Below, in pieces: positions 1-8,753 of a stretch of DNA of 64,000 nucleotides (positions are counted from its first letter, which is position 1; every line of letters begins with the position of its first letter). The DNA is from Methylotenera mobilis 13 (GTDB lineage: Bacteria; Pseudomonadota; Gammaproteobacteria; Burkholderiales; Methylophilaceae): contig NZ_KB913035.1 in the NCBI RefSeq assembly GCF_000384255.1, positions 1,277,362 to 1,341,361 on the forward strand. Direction: 5' to 3'. The notes below the pieces were generated by a model, which was not told the DNA's origin, did no database searches, and saw only the letters and a program-made list of their open reading frames with translations. The position numbers were made by a program, and so were the translations under genes.

Positions 1-2
1 AA

Positions 3-461
3 ACGGTCGCTTGGATTGGTGACAGTAATAATATGTGTCACACCTGGTTACAGGCAGCGGAGTTATTAGATTTCAATGTACATGTTTCTACGCCACCAGG
101 TTATGAAGTAGAGCCAGAGCGTGCCAATTTGTACGGTACAGATCATTTTGAAGTATTTGCTGACCCGATGGATGCGGCGCGCGGTGCTGACTTGGTGACT
201 ACTGACGTATGGACAAGTATGGGTTTTGAAGCGGAAAACGAAGAGCGTATGCGCGACTTTGCCGACTGGCAAGTAGATAGCGACATGATGCGCGTTGCAG
301 CTAAAGATGCCTTATTCATGCATTGCTTGCCAGCACATCGTGGTGAGGAAGTCTCTGCAGAGGTAATTGATGGTGTACAAAGTGTGGTGTGGGATGAAGC
401 TGAAAATAGGTTACATACCCAAAAAGCATTGATGGAATATTTGTTATTAGGAAAAGTTTAA
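3..461 (+). CDS. argF: Ornithine carbamoyltransferase, C-terminal part (5' end outside window)
   Basis: Makes citrulline from ornithine and carbamoyl phosphate in arginine biosynthesis, in the cytoplasm. The reading frame is open from base 3, so the N-terminal carbamoyl-phosphate domain lies outside the window. The visible part holds the ornithine-binding domain: a WIGDSNNM segment at the very start, a D-W-x-S-M-G segment, and the family motif HCLPAHRGEEV near the C-terminus with its catalytic cysteine. The next enzyme of the pathway, argG, starts 100 bp downstream on the same strand, which supports arginine rather than putrescine metabolism. Only the truncation by the window edge is unusual. 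Confidence 0.95.
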   Translation, partial: TVAWIGDSNNMCHTWLQAAELLDFNVHVSTPPGYEVEPERANLYGTDHFEVFADPMDAARGADLVTTDVWTSMGFEAENEERMRDFADWQVDSDMMRVAAKDALFMHCLPAHRGEEVSAEVIDGVQSVVWDEAENRLHTQKALMEYLLLGKV

Positions 462-561
462 TTAGCAACTGACAACTTGAGTTGAAGTTGATGTTTGTGA
501 ATATCGGCATTTAACCTAGGTTAGTAGTGAATTGCTAAATATCTATAGATAGAAAGAGATC

Positions 562-1782
562 ATGAGTAAAGTAAATAAAGTAGTGTTGGCCTATTCAGGT
601 GGTTTAGATACTTCAGTTATTTTGAAATGGCTGCAAGATGAATACAAATGCGAAGTGGTGACTTACACAGCCGATTTGGGTCAGGGCGAAGAGTTAGAGC
701 CTGCGCGTGCAAAAGCAAAAGCTGCTGGTGTAAAAGAGATTTTTATTGATGACGTGCGAGAAGAGTTTGTACGTGACTTTGTGTTCCCAATGTTCCGCGC
801 TAATACTGTGTACGAGGGTGAGTATTTGTTAGGCACTTCTATTGCCCGTCCGCTGATTGCTAAGCGTTTAATTGAAGTGGCGCGCGATACTAATGCCGAT
901 GCAATTTCACATGGTGCCACCGGTAAAGGTAATGACCAAGTGCGCTTTGAACTTGGTGCTTATGCGTTAAACCCAAATATTCAAATCATTGCACCATGGC
1001 GTGAGTGGGATTTACTCAGCCGTGAAAAATTAATGGCTTATGCGGAAAAGCACGGCATCCCGGTGGATATGAAGCATAAGCAGGGTGGTAGTCCATACAG
1101 TATGGATGCAAACTTATTGCATATTTCTTACGAAGGTCGTCATTTAGAGAACCCGGCTGCAGAAGCTGAAGATTCTATGTGGCGCTGGAGTGTTAGTCCA
1201 GAAAAGGCACCTGACGCCGCTGAGTATTTAGATATTGAATACGTAAACGGTGACCCAGTGAGCTTAAATGGCGAGCCGATGAAAGCGCACGACTTGCTCG
1301 CGCATCTAAATAAAATTGGCGGTAAGCACGGAGTAGGCCGTTTAGACCTAGTTGAAAACCGCTATGTAGGCATGAAGTCACGTGGTTGCTATGAAACGCC
1401 AGGCGGTACTATTTTGCTTAAAGCGCACCGTGCAATTGAGTCCATAACCTTAGACCGTGAAGTCGCTCACTTAAAAGATGATTTGATGCCACGTTACGCT
1501 AGCATGATTTACAACGGATACTGGTGGAGTCCAGAGCGTCTTGCATTGCAAACGCTAATTGATCATACACAACACACTGTGAATGGCTGGGTGCGCGTGA
1601 AGCTATACAAAGGCAACGTGATTGTGACTGGCCGTGATAGTAAAACTAACTCATTATTCGACCCTAACATCGCAACTTTTGAAGATGACAAAGGTGCATA
1701 TGACCAAAAAGATGCAGGCGGCTTTATTAAGCTTAATGCGTTGAGAATGCGTATTGCAGCTAATCTAAGGGATAAAAAATAA
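562..1782 (+). CDS. argG: Argininosuccinate synthase
   Basis: Joins citrulline and aspartate with ATP to give argininosuccinate, the step after argF. The 406-residue product has the usual length. It opens with the ATP pyrophosphatase P-loop AYSGGLDTS at about residues 10-18 and has [15 protein letters not shown] at about 113-127. A purine-rich AAAGAG ribosome site lies a few bases before the ATG. A strong hairpin terminator follows at 1832-1864. Probably transcribed with argF. Confidence 0.98.
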   Translation: MSKVNKVVLAYSGGLDTSVILKWLQDEYKCEVVTYTADLGQGEELEPARAKAKAAGVKEIFIDDVREEFVRDFVFPMFRANTVYEGEYLLGTSIARPLIAKRLIEVARDTNADAISHGATGKGNDQVRFELGAYALNPNIQIIAPWREWDLLSREKLMAYAEKHGIPVDMKHKQGGSPYSMDANLLHISYEGRHLENPAAEAEDSMWRWSVSPEKAPDAAEYLDIEYVNGDPVSLNGEPMKAHDLLAHLNKIGGKHGVGRLDLVENRYVGMKSRGCYETPGGTILLKAHRAIESITLDREVAHLKDDLMPRYASMIYNGYWWSPERLALQTLIDHTQHTVNGWVRVKLYKGNVIVTGRDSKTNSLFDPNIATFEDDKGAYDQKDAGGFIKLNALRMRIAANLRDKK

Positions 1783-1831
1783 GCGATTGATCAAATCTTG
1801 AAAAGTATTTTTGTTTAAAATACTCGAACTG

Positions 1832-1864
1832 AAAAGCACCTGGTGACTACTAGGTGCTTTTTTA
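1832..1864 (+). terminator. Rho-independent terminator after argG
   Basis: AAAAGCACCT and AGGTGCTTTT arms enclose a short loop and run into a T-tract, about 50 bp after the argG stop. The A-rich left arm means it could also stop minus-strand transcription coming from the carbonic-anhydrase-like gene. Confidence 0.85.
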
Positions 1865-1911
1865 TTATAAGCTTGTAGAGTTGAGTCACCTCGTGGATGA
1901 GGGTGGTTAGT

Positions 1912-3186
1912 TTAATCAACAATGAGGCGACCATTCAGTGCTTGTAAGGGACGATTGTTTTGTGGCGTTATTTCAGCTATCGCTTCTATTTGCGCTTTGG
2001 TTGCTGTGATTGGTGTTTTAATTAAAATCCAGCGTATACCTTCAGTACAAGGTGGTGTGGTGAGTGAGCCGCTAAACCGATAGTAGTCTTGATTACTTGG
2101 CATCATTTCACTCGCAAGCACTCTTGATTTTAGTGTGGCCGGTTTGTCACTCTCGGTTGGTAATTGTTTTAAGATTTTTTCTAATGCAGGGTTAGCTTTT
2201 CCCTCTCTGAAAAGAACGGCAACAATTGCAGTGTTGCCTTTGGTGTCAGTATGAAGAAATTGCGCTTCGAGAGGAAAGGACTTTCCTTTGATGCTGTGTT
2301 CGCTAGGTGTGTGAAAGTTGATCTGTTTCAACTTAAAGGTCATATTGTCTATCGCTACAATATTGCCATCCCTAAAGTTTAGCTGTACAGAGTGATTAGT
2401 TTTCAAAATATCTTTCACTGGGAACTTCTGTAGCAACTTTAAAGGCTTTAAATTTGCATCTAAGCTTTCTTCTATATCAATAGGTGATTGACTGCTGCCA
2501 GCATCACACATTGAAAATTCGCTACTTAATTTTCCCCAGTTACTTGGGCCTTCTTTTCCCTCGTAATTCCAAGTAACAGGCTTTTTGATGCCTTCATTTT
2601 TTTTATTGATAGGTTTTGCTGTATTTTTATCAGCTGGCTTAACTTCTGTCGGTTTGCTATCTACTGGTTTATCTTCTGTAGGAGCAGCCTTAGTACTAGC
2701 ATTGGTTTCAGTTTTCGTGTCTGCTGAAGGAGTCTTTGGGGGCGTCGGTGTTGCCGCTTTTGTACCTGAACTTTTATTTGCCGAGCATACATACTGCATT
2801 GCACGATCAAAATCAGATTCTGGCACTGGTTCGATAAATTTAGCGTCTTTAACATTATCAATCGCAGCGGAGTTCACAAGTTCAGTATTTAAGTACTGGA
2901 ATACCTGTGTAGCTGCAGATTTTTGTGCCGGGCAATCAAAATACCACAGTAGTTTTGAAAGATTATATTGTGTATCCGGCGACTCTAAATTTTTCTGAAT
3001 AGTTTTGTATTCAATTTTTACCCAGGCACGCTTTAGTTTATCTTTCTCTAAGATAGATTGTTTATCTATCATTAATTTTGATGTGCTGTTCTCATTAAGC
3101 TTCGCCCAATTGGCGGCCGAGCTTGTACCTATACTTATAAAAAAACAAATGAGTGATAAGGTGAAATAAGTGACCGCTTTTTGCAT
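1912..3186 (-). CDS. Secreted alpha-carbonic-anhydrase-like protein with two zinc ligands replaced
   Basis: 424 residues. Residues 1-24 are a signal peptide ending SSAA. Residues 25-135 form a domain resembling the surface-adhesin E-like domain of betaproteobacterial exported proteins. Residues 136-200 are a low-complexity Thr/Lys/Pro/Ala linker. From about 205 it is an alpha-carbonic anhydrase fold, with SSQSPIDI, the FHTPSEH segment, LTTPPCTEG and a C-terminal NNRPLQ. Active enzymes bind zinc with QFHFH and an EAHFVH-type histidine. Here these read QINFH (Asn290, His292) and EAQFLH (Gln309), so two of three metal-binding histidines are gone although the frame is intact. It is probably not a normal CO2 hydratase and may be a binding or structural protein. 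It is a lone gene with its own upstream region. Confidence 0.85.
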   Translation of the reverse strand: MQKAVTYFTLSLICFFISIGTSSAANWAKLNENSTSKLMIDKQSILEKDKLKRAWVKIEYKTIQKNLESPDTQYNLSKLLWYFDCPAQKSAATQVFQYLNTELVNSAAIDNVKDAKFIEPVPESDFDRAMQYVCSANKSSGTKAATPTPPKTPSADTKTETNASTKAAPTEDKPVDSKPTEVKPADKNTAKPINKKNEGIKKPVTWNYEGKEGPSNWGKLSSEFSMCDAGSSQSPIDIEESLDANLKPLKLLQKFPVKDILKTNHSVQLNFRDGNIVAIDNMTFKLKQINFHTPSEHSIKGKSFPLEAQFLHTDTKGNTAIVAVLFREGKANPALEKILKQLPTESDKPATLKSRVLASEMMPSNQDYYRFSGSLTTPPCTEGIRWILIKTPITATKAQIEAIAEITPQNNRPLQALNGRLIVD

Positions 3187-3376
3187 ATTACATTCCGACT
3201 TTATTATTGAAACTTATCGTTAATTAACTTTATAGCTTAAAATTTTGTACTCAATTAGTTTTGATTAACTGGTATTAAATTCATATATATTCAGTTAACG
3301 GCTGAATTACGCATTTGTTTAATAAATATTACACATCTTTGCCATGGAGGTTTTTGGCACAAATTTTTTGTATTAA

Positions 3377-3397
3377 ATTGATGCTGTCTGCATCAAT
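3377..3397. repeat. 8-bp inverted repeat upstream of rnhA
   Basis: ATTGATGC and GCATCAAT flank a 5-nt loop (TGTCT) in the divergent spacer between the carbonic-anhydrase-like gene and rnhA, about 80 bp before rnhA. There is no T-tract. It may be an operator or a structured leader; the role is unknown. Confidence 0.45.
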
Positions 3398-3476
3398 ATT
3401 TAACTCTATTAAAGGTACTCGGCGCTGTGATGTTCTATAATCATCATTAATTGATGAATAATGTGAAATTTGATTG

Positions 3477-3956
3477 ATGACAACAGAAGTAGCAGCTAAA
3501 CGTTCTACCGTAGAAATTTATGCAGATGGTGCATGTAAAGGTAACCCTGGCCCTGGTGGGTGGGGTGCTTGGATTAGTTACGATGGGCATGAGAAAGAAC
3601 TGTGTGGCGGTGAGTTGCTGACAACAAACAATCGCATGGAGCTTACTGCAGTGATCCGTGCTTTAGAGGCATTAAAGCGAGCTTGTCATGCAAAAGTGTT
3701 TACTGATTCTGTGTATGTGCAGAAAGGTATTTCTGAATGGATCATTGGCTGGAAAGCGCGTAACTGGCGCACAGCAGATAAAAAGCCAGTGAAGAACGAT
3801 GATTTATGGCGCATTCTGGATGTGCTGGCACAGCAACATACGGTTGAGTGGGTGTGGGTCAAAGGACACGCTGGTAACGTAGGAAATGAGCGTGCTGATA
3901 TGCTCGCTAACAAGGGGGTAGAGCAAATTTTGCAAAAGGGAGTTAGTGCGCCATGA
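3477..3956 (+). CDS. rnhA: Ribonuclease HI
   Basis: Cleaves RNA in RNA-DNA hybrids, removing replication primers and R-loops. 159 residues from the ATG; a TTG directly before it is in frame but less likely. Motifs are [16 protein letters not shown] with the first catalytic Asp, [13 protein letters not shown] with the Glu, FTDSVYV with the second Asp, and [12 protein letters not shown] with the flexible-loop His and last Asp. The stop overlaps the dnaQ start by 4 bp (ATGA), so the two are translationally coupled. In Escherichia coli the same pair is divergent. Confidence 0.96.
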   Translation: MTTEVAAKRSTVEIYADGACKGNPGPGGWGAWISYDGHEKELCGGELLTTNNRMELTAVIRALEALKRACHAKVFTDSVYVQKGISEWIIGWKARNWRTADKKPVKNDDLWRILDVLAQQHTVEWVWVKGHAGNVGNERADMLANKGVEQILQKGVSAP

Positions 3957-4636
3957 GGCAGATTTTCTTAGATACTGAAACCACAGGTTTGTATCATGCT
4001 CAAGGGCATCGTGTGATTGAGATTGCAGCCGTCGAGGTTGTCAATAGACGTTTAACCAAGCATCATTTTCATTATTATTTAAATCCAGACCGTGAAATTG
4101 ACCAAGGTGCACAAGAGGTGCACGGTATTTCACTTGAGTTCTTGCAAGATAAACCACGTTTTGCAGACATAGCGAATGAGCTGATTGCATTTATTGCGGA
4201 TGCTGAGCTGATCATGCATAACGCGCCATTTGATGTTGGTTTCTTGAATTGTGAGTTAGGTCTAATAGGGCAGAAAAAGGTTGAATCGATTACTGCCAAA
4301 ATTACCGATACCCTTAAAATTGCAAAAGAGATGCGGCCTGGTCAGCGTAACAATCTAGATGCGTTGTGTAAGCATTTTGGTATTGATAACTCTAGGCGAA
4401 CTTTGCATGGCGCGTTACTCGATGCCGAGCTGTTGGCTGATGTATATATGGCGATGACGCGCGGCCAAGAGAGCTTGATGATTGGATTAGATCAGCCTAG
4501 CCAAAGCGTTGCTGAAATGAGTGCGATAAGTCATGCGCCACTCATAATCAAGCATGCGACTACTGATGAACTTGCTGATCATGAGGCATATTTGGCTGGT
4601 CTTGCAAAATCAGGTAACTGCGTTTGGAATAGTTGA
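3953..4636 (+). CDS. dnaQ: DNA polymerase III epsilon subunit (3'-5' proofreading exonuclease)
   Basis: Proofreading subunit of the replicative polymerase core. 227 residues, slightly shorter than the E. coli protein. DEDDh exonuclease motifs are present: FLDTETTGL near the N-terminus, [10 protein letters not shown] in the middle, and [14 protein letters not shown] with the catalytic His and last Asp. The C-terminal tail after about residue 180 would contact the alpha subunit. It overlaps rnhA by 4 bp. Confidence 0.95.
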   Translation: MRQIFLDTETTGLYHAQGHRVIEIAAVEVVNRRLTKHHFHYYLNPDREIDQGAQEVHGISLEFLQDKPRFADIANELIAFIADAELIMHNAPFDVGFLNCELGLIGQKKVESITAKITDTLKIAKEMRPGQRNNLDALCKHFGIDNSRRTLHGALLDAELLADVYMAMTRGQESLMIGLDQPSQSVAEMSAISHAPLIIKHATTDELADHEAYLAGLAKSGNCVWNS

Positions 4637-4689
4637 GGTCTAGCTTAATTAAGTAGGGCTAAGAATGAGTAAATTTAAGAAAGTAATAA

Positions 4690-5778
4690 ATGATGAATAA
4701 CACAATTCTTGTGACTGGCGGAGCTGGTTTCATAGGCTCGAATTTTGTATTGGCGTGGGTAAAACAAGGTTTAGGTCATGTGGTTAATCTAGATAAATTG
4801 ACCTATGCAGGTAATCTGGAAAACCTGGTTTCTTTGGAACATAACCCTCATCATCTATTTGTGCATGGTGATATTGGTGATCAGCATTTAGTCGCAAATT
4901 TGTTAGCCGAACATAAACCATGTGCGGTAGTGAATTTTGCGGCTGAGAGTCATGTAGATCGCTCAATACATGGACCGGAAGACTTTATTCAAACGAATAT
5001 TGTAGGAACATTTCACTTGCTTGAAGCGGTTCGTGCTTATTGGGGTACCTTAAATACTGCTGATAAAGCAGGCTTTCGTTTCTTGCATGTGTCCACCGAT
5101 GAGGTTTATGGTTCATTAGGTAAAGATGATGCTGCGTTTACAGAAACTACACCGTATGCGCCCAATAGCCCTTACTCAGCCTCAAAGGCATCATCTGATC
5201 ATTTAGTGCGTTCGTATCATCATACTTATGGCCTGCCTACATTAACGACAAATTGCTCTAATAACTACGGGCCTTACCATTTTCCTGAGAAGTTAATTCC
5301 ACTGGTTATTCATAATGCCTTAGCCGGCAAACCGTTACCAGTTTATGGCAACGGTTTGCAAGTGCGCGATTGGCTTTATGTTGAAGACCACTGTGCAGCC
5401 ATTAGGCGTGTACTAGAGGCAGGTAAAGTTGGTGAGGTTTACAACGTTGGTGGCTGGAATGAAAAAACCAATATTGATATCGTAAGAACGCTATGCCGCA
5501 TGCTTGATGCTAAAAAACCGCGTGCGGATGGACAGTCTTATGCAGATCTTATTACATACGTGACTGATCGTCCCGGACATGATCTGCGTTATGCGATTGA
5601 TGCGACAAAAATTGCTACTGAACTTGGTTGGAAACCTGCGGAAACTTTTGAAACTGGCATAGAGAAAACTGTGAACTGGTATTTGGCACATCAAGACTGG
5701 GTGAACAACATTACTAGTGGTGATTATAGAAACTGGATTCAAACACACTATTCAGAACGTGGTGAGGAAATGGCATGA
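4690..5778 (+). CDS. rfbB: dTDP-glucose 4,6-dehydratase
   Basis: Second enzyme of dTDP-L-rhamnose synthesis, converting dTDP-glucose to dTDP-4-keto-6-deoxyglucose. 362 residues, extended SDR fold: nucleotide-binding [10 protein letters not shown] at the N-terminus, catalytic THR-ASP-GLU in HVSTDEVYG, and YxxxK in [11 protein letters not shown]. Two ATG codons (4690 and 4693) sit in tandem; either could be used. First gene of rfbBACD; its stop overlaps rfbA by 4 bp. Confidence 0.97.
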   Translation: MMNNTILVTGGAGFIGSNFVLAWVKQGLGHVVNLDKLTYAGNLENLVSLEHNPHHLFVHGDIGDQHLVANLLAEHKPCAVVNFAAESHVDRSIHGPEDFIQTNIVGTFHLLEAVRAYWGTLNTADKAGFRFLHVSTDEVYGSLGKDDAAFTETTPYAPNSPYSASKASSDHLVRSYHHTYGLPTLTTNCSNNYGPYHFPEKLIPLVIHNALAGKPLPVYGNGLQVRDWLYVEDHCAAIRRVLEAGKVGEVYNVGGWNEKTNIDIVRTLCRMLDAKKPRADGQSYADLITYVTDRPGHDLRYAIDATKIATELGWKPAETFETGIEKTVNWYLAHQDWVNNITSGDYRNWIQTHYSERGEEMA

Positions 5779-6650
5779 AAGGTATTATTTTAGCGGGCGG
5801 TTCTGGTACACGGTTGCATCCAGTCACACAGGTTGTCTCGAAACAGTTATTACCTGTTTATGATAAGCCGATGATTTATTATCCTTTAACGACGCTAATG
5901 CTAGCGGGCATTCGTGATATTTTGGTGATCTCTACCCCAGAAGACACGCCACGCTTTCAGCAGTTGCTTGGTGATGGTAGTCAATGGGGCATTTCAATCA
6001 AATTTGCGGTACAACCATCACCAGATGGTTTGGCACAAGCGTTTATCATTGGTAAATCGTTTATTGGCAATGATAGCTGCGCGCTAGTGCTTGGCGATAA
6101 TATTTTCTACGGACATGAGTTAGCTGTTAAAACGCAGGCTGCTGCAGCCATCAAGAGTGGTGCTACTGTTTTTGCATACCCTGTCAGTGATCCTGAGCGC
6201 TATGGTGTGGTGGAATTTAATGCGCAAGGGCAAGCGGTTAGTTTAGAGGAAAAGCCAGCTGTACCTAAGTCTAGATATGCTGTTACCGGCTTGTACTTCT
6301 ATGATAACGACGTGATTAGTATTGCTGAACAATTGAAACCATCACCAAGAGGTGAGTTGGAAATTACTGACGTGAATAGAGCGTACCTAGAACGTGGTGA
6401 TTTACAGGTAGAGGTGATGGGGCGTGGCATTGCATGGCTTGATACCGGGACGCATGAGTCGCTGCTGGAAGCTTCATTGTTCATTGAAACCATAGAAAAA
6501 CGTCAGGGTTTAAAAGTGGCAAGTCCTGAAGAGGTAGCTTATAGAATGCAATATATCGATGCTGCAGCGCTAGATCAGTTAGCTAATCGTTATATTAAGA
6601 ACGCATATGGCCAATATTTAAAAATGCTACTGACTGAACAGGTGTATTAA
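5775..6650 (+). CDS. rfbA: Glucose-1-phosphate thymidylyltransferase
   Basis: First enzyme of dTDP-rhamnose synthesis, making dTDP-glucose from dTTP and glucose-1-phosphate. 291 residues, the typical length. The N-terminal signature is [14 protein letters not shown] with [10 protein letters not shown]; the metal-binding LGDNIFYG and product-site [10 protein letters not shown] are present. The start overlaps the rfbB stop (ATGA) and rfbC begins right after its stop. Confidence 0.97.
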   Translation: MKGIILAGGSGTRLHPVTQVVSKQLLPVYDKPMIYYPLTTLMLAGIRDILVISTPEDTPRFQQLLGDGSQWGISIKFAVQPSPDGLAQAFIIGKSFIGNDSCALVLGDNIFYGHELAVKTQAAAAIKSGATVFAYPVSDPERYGVVEFNAQGQAVSLEEKPAVPKSRYAVTGLYFYDNDVISIAEQLKPSPRGELEITDVNRAYLERGDLQVEVMGRGIAWLDTGTHESLLEASLFIETIEKRQGLKVASPEEVAYRMQYIDAAALDQLANRYIKNAYGQYLKMLLTEQVY

Positions 6651-7211
6651 ATGCAAGCGATTCAAACTGCAATTCCAGATGTGTTGATATTGGAGCCTAA
6701 AGTATTTGGTGATGATAGAGGGTTTTTCTTCGAAAGTTTTAACCAACGTACGTTCGAGCAGTTAACTGGCGTTAAAACACAATTCGTGCAGGATAATCAT
6801 TCAAAGTCTGCCGCTAATGTGCTGCGTGGCTTACATTACCAAATTCAGCAGCCACAGGGTAAGTTAGTGCGCGTTGTTGCAGGCGAAGTATTTGATGTTG
6901 CTGTGGACTTACGCAAACAATCTAAAACTTTTGGTCAATGGGTAGGTGCTGTTTTATCTGCTGAAAACAAACGTCAAATGTGGGTGCCTGAGGGTTTTGC
7001 ACACGGATTTTTAGTGTTGAAAGATAATACTGAGTTCTTATATAAAACGACGGATTATTACGCACCTCAACATGAGCGCTGTATTAGGTGGGATGATCCA
7101 TCACTTGCTATTAAATGGCCCATGTCTGCTTTGATAGGCCATTTTAGCCCTGCGTTGTCTGCTAAGGATCAGTTAGGCTTAAGTTTGGCTGATGCCGATG
7201 TGTTTGAATAA
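6651..7211 (+). CDS. rfbC: dTDP-4-dehydrorhamnose 3,5-epimerase
   Basis: Cupin-fold epimerase acting on carbons 3 and 5 of dTDP-4-keto-6-deoxyglucose. 186 residues. Key parts are DDRGFFFESFN, QDNHSKS, and LRGLHYQ with the catalytic His, then PEGFAHGFLVL and a tyrosine-containing Y-K-T-T-D-Y-Y segment. The ATG follows the rfbA stop with no spacer. Confidence 0.96.
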   Translation: MQAIQTAIPDVLILEPKVFGDDRGFFFESFNQRTFEQLTGVKTQFVQDNHSKSAANVLRGLHYQIQQPQGKLVRVVAGEVFDVAVDLRKQSKTFGQWVGAVLSAENKRQMWVPEGFAHGFLVLKDNTEFLYKTTDYYAPQHERCIRWDDPSLAIKWPMSALIGHFSPALSAKDQLGLSLADADVFE

Positions 7212-7235
7212 AAACTGTTATTTGCAAAGTATTGA

Positions 7236-8147
7236 ATGTACAAGAAAATATTATTAACTGGTATCAGTGGTCAAGTTGGGCATGCGTTGCAGCAAGCGTT
7301 TTCTGAGCGTCATACCTTATTTGGCGAATTAGTCTGCCTTGATAGAAACCAGTTAGACTTGTCTGATCAGCAAGCAATACGCGATGTAGTGCAGGCTATT
7401 AAGCCTGATTTGATTATCAACCCAGCAGCCTATACCGCTGTAGATAAAGCCGAAACGGAGCCTGGGCTTGCTTATGCGATTAACGCAGTAGCACCTGGCG
7501 TGCTAGCTGAAGAAGGGGCCAAACTTGGTGCTAGGCTCATTCATTTTTCAACAGATTATGTCTATGCAGGCAATAAGGTTGGTCTCTACGTTGAGGATGA
7601 TGCTACCGCACCTTTGAGTGTTTATGGGAAATCTAAACTGGCTGGAGAAGAAGCTATTCGTTCAGTCGGATTGCCACACCTTATTTTTAGAACCTCATGG
7701 GTGTATGGTGCCTACGGTAAGAACTTTCTCAATACGATTCTGCGCTTAGCTAAAGAGCGTGACCAACTGAGTATCGTGGGCGATCAGGCTGGTGCGCCAA
7801 CCAGTAGCCATAGTATTGCTGATACGATTGTTCAGGTGCTGGGTCAATGGCATGGGGATGTGTCTGGTGTATATCACCTTGTGAATGCAGGTTTTACCAC
7901 TTGGCATGGGTTTGCTACTGCAATCGTAGAAGAATACTCGCATTTGCGGTCAGTAAAGGGCTGGCAGCCGCTTAAAGTACAGGTAGAAAACATTCAGGCA
8001 ATTACCACAGCAGAGTATCCAACCCCGGCTGTGCGCCCGGCTAATTCATGTTTAGATTGTCATCGATTGCATAGAGACTTCTCAGTCACTATTCCTAACT
8101 GGCGTGATGCGCTAATCGCTGAACTTAAAGCAATGCCAAGCAATTAA
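7236..8147 (+). CDS. rfbD: dTDP-4-dehydrorhamnose reductase
   Basis: Last step of dTDP-L-rhamnose synthesis, an NAD(P)H-dependent reduction. 303 residues, SDR family: LLTGISGQVGHAL at the N-terminus, NPAAYTAVDKAE, FSTDYVYAG, and YxxxK in VYGKSKLAGE. Starts 24 bp after rfbC and ends the operon; queD converges on it 20 bp away. The rhamnose would serve the O-antigen or exopolysaccharide; no glycosyltransferases are next to it. Confidence 0.96.
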   Translation: MYKKILLTGISGQVGHALQQAFSERHTLFGELVCLDRNQLDLSDQQAIRDVVQAIKPDLIINPAAYTAVDKAETEPGLAYAINAVAPGVLAEEGAKLGARLIHFSTDYVYAGNKVGLYVEDDATAPLSVYGKSKLAGEEAIRSVGLPHLIFRTSWVYGAYGKNFLNTILRLAKERDQLSIVGDQAGAPTSSHSIADTIVQVLGQWHGDVSGVYHLVNAGFTTWHGFATAIVEEYSHLRSVKGWQPLKVQVENIQAITTAEYPTPAVRPANSCLDCHRLHRDFSVTIPNWRDALIAELKAMPSN

Positions 8148-8167
8148 GTCAGACAGTTAAGCCTTAA

Positions 8168-8608
8168 TTAGCCTAATGCGTCTGCCCAGCTGTTTGGTGT
8201 TTCGTATAAACGCACTTTTTCTAACTTCAGATGATTACCATATGTGTCCTGATAACGTGCTTTTAGAATTCTAAAAGCTTCTGCGGCCATATTTTCAGCA
8301 GTAGGGACAGTTGGAAATACAACTGTTTTATGATTTTTAAGTGTGTTTAAGAAGTTTAAAACTTCTGTATCGTGTTGGTATACTAAAAATGCATGATCCC
8401 AAACGTTAACAACAGCATCTTTTGCAATTGCCTTTACATCTGAAAAATCCATCACCATCCCGTTATCAGAAGTATTTTCTGCAGTGATAATATCGCCAGA
8501 CAGTGTAATTTCGATAGCATATCGATGACCATGCAAGTTTTTACACTGACTCTTGTGATTGGGAATACGATGGCCTGCGTCAAATTCTAGGCGAGTAGTA
8601 ATATGCAT
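8168..8608 (-). CDS. queD: 6-carboxy-5,6,7,8-tetrahydropterin synthase (QueD/PTPS family)
   Basis: Acts on 7,8-dihydroneopterin triphosphate in the queuosine pathway. 146 residues, T-fold. FDAGHRIPNH gives the first zinc His, and QCKNLHGHRY holds the catalytic Cys and two more zinc His. The Cys argues for the QueD group rather than the PTPS-III folate group. A minus-strand TATAAT lies at 8677-8682, about 70 bp upstream of the start. In an H4MPT-using organism a pterin role other than queuosine cannot be excluded. Confidence 0.88.
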   Translation of the reverse strand: MHITTRLEFDAGHRIPNHKSQCKNLHGHRYAIEITLSGDIITAENTSDNGMVMDFSDVKAIAKDAVVNVWDHAFLVYQHDTEVLNFLNTLKNHKTVVFPTVPTAENMAAEAFRILKARYQDTYGNHLKLEKVRLYETPNSWADALG

Positions 8609-8753
8609 ATTGGATTATCATTAAATAGAGATTTTAATAGTACGCTCAGCCATGCTAAACGTAATAAACAAACACTATTATACCCTCACTCTTTACTGTT
8701 GTTGGTTCAGAGATTGATTGCCTATTATTTGAGCTGAATATTGGTAAAGCTGA

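Noticed and set aside
2585-2998. Plus-strand 137-codon frame inside the carbonic-anhydrase-like gene
   Set aside because: It is antisense to a gene with signal peptide and domain structure, and reflects the low-complexity linker.
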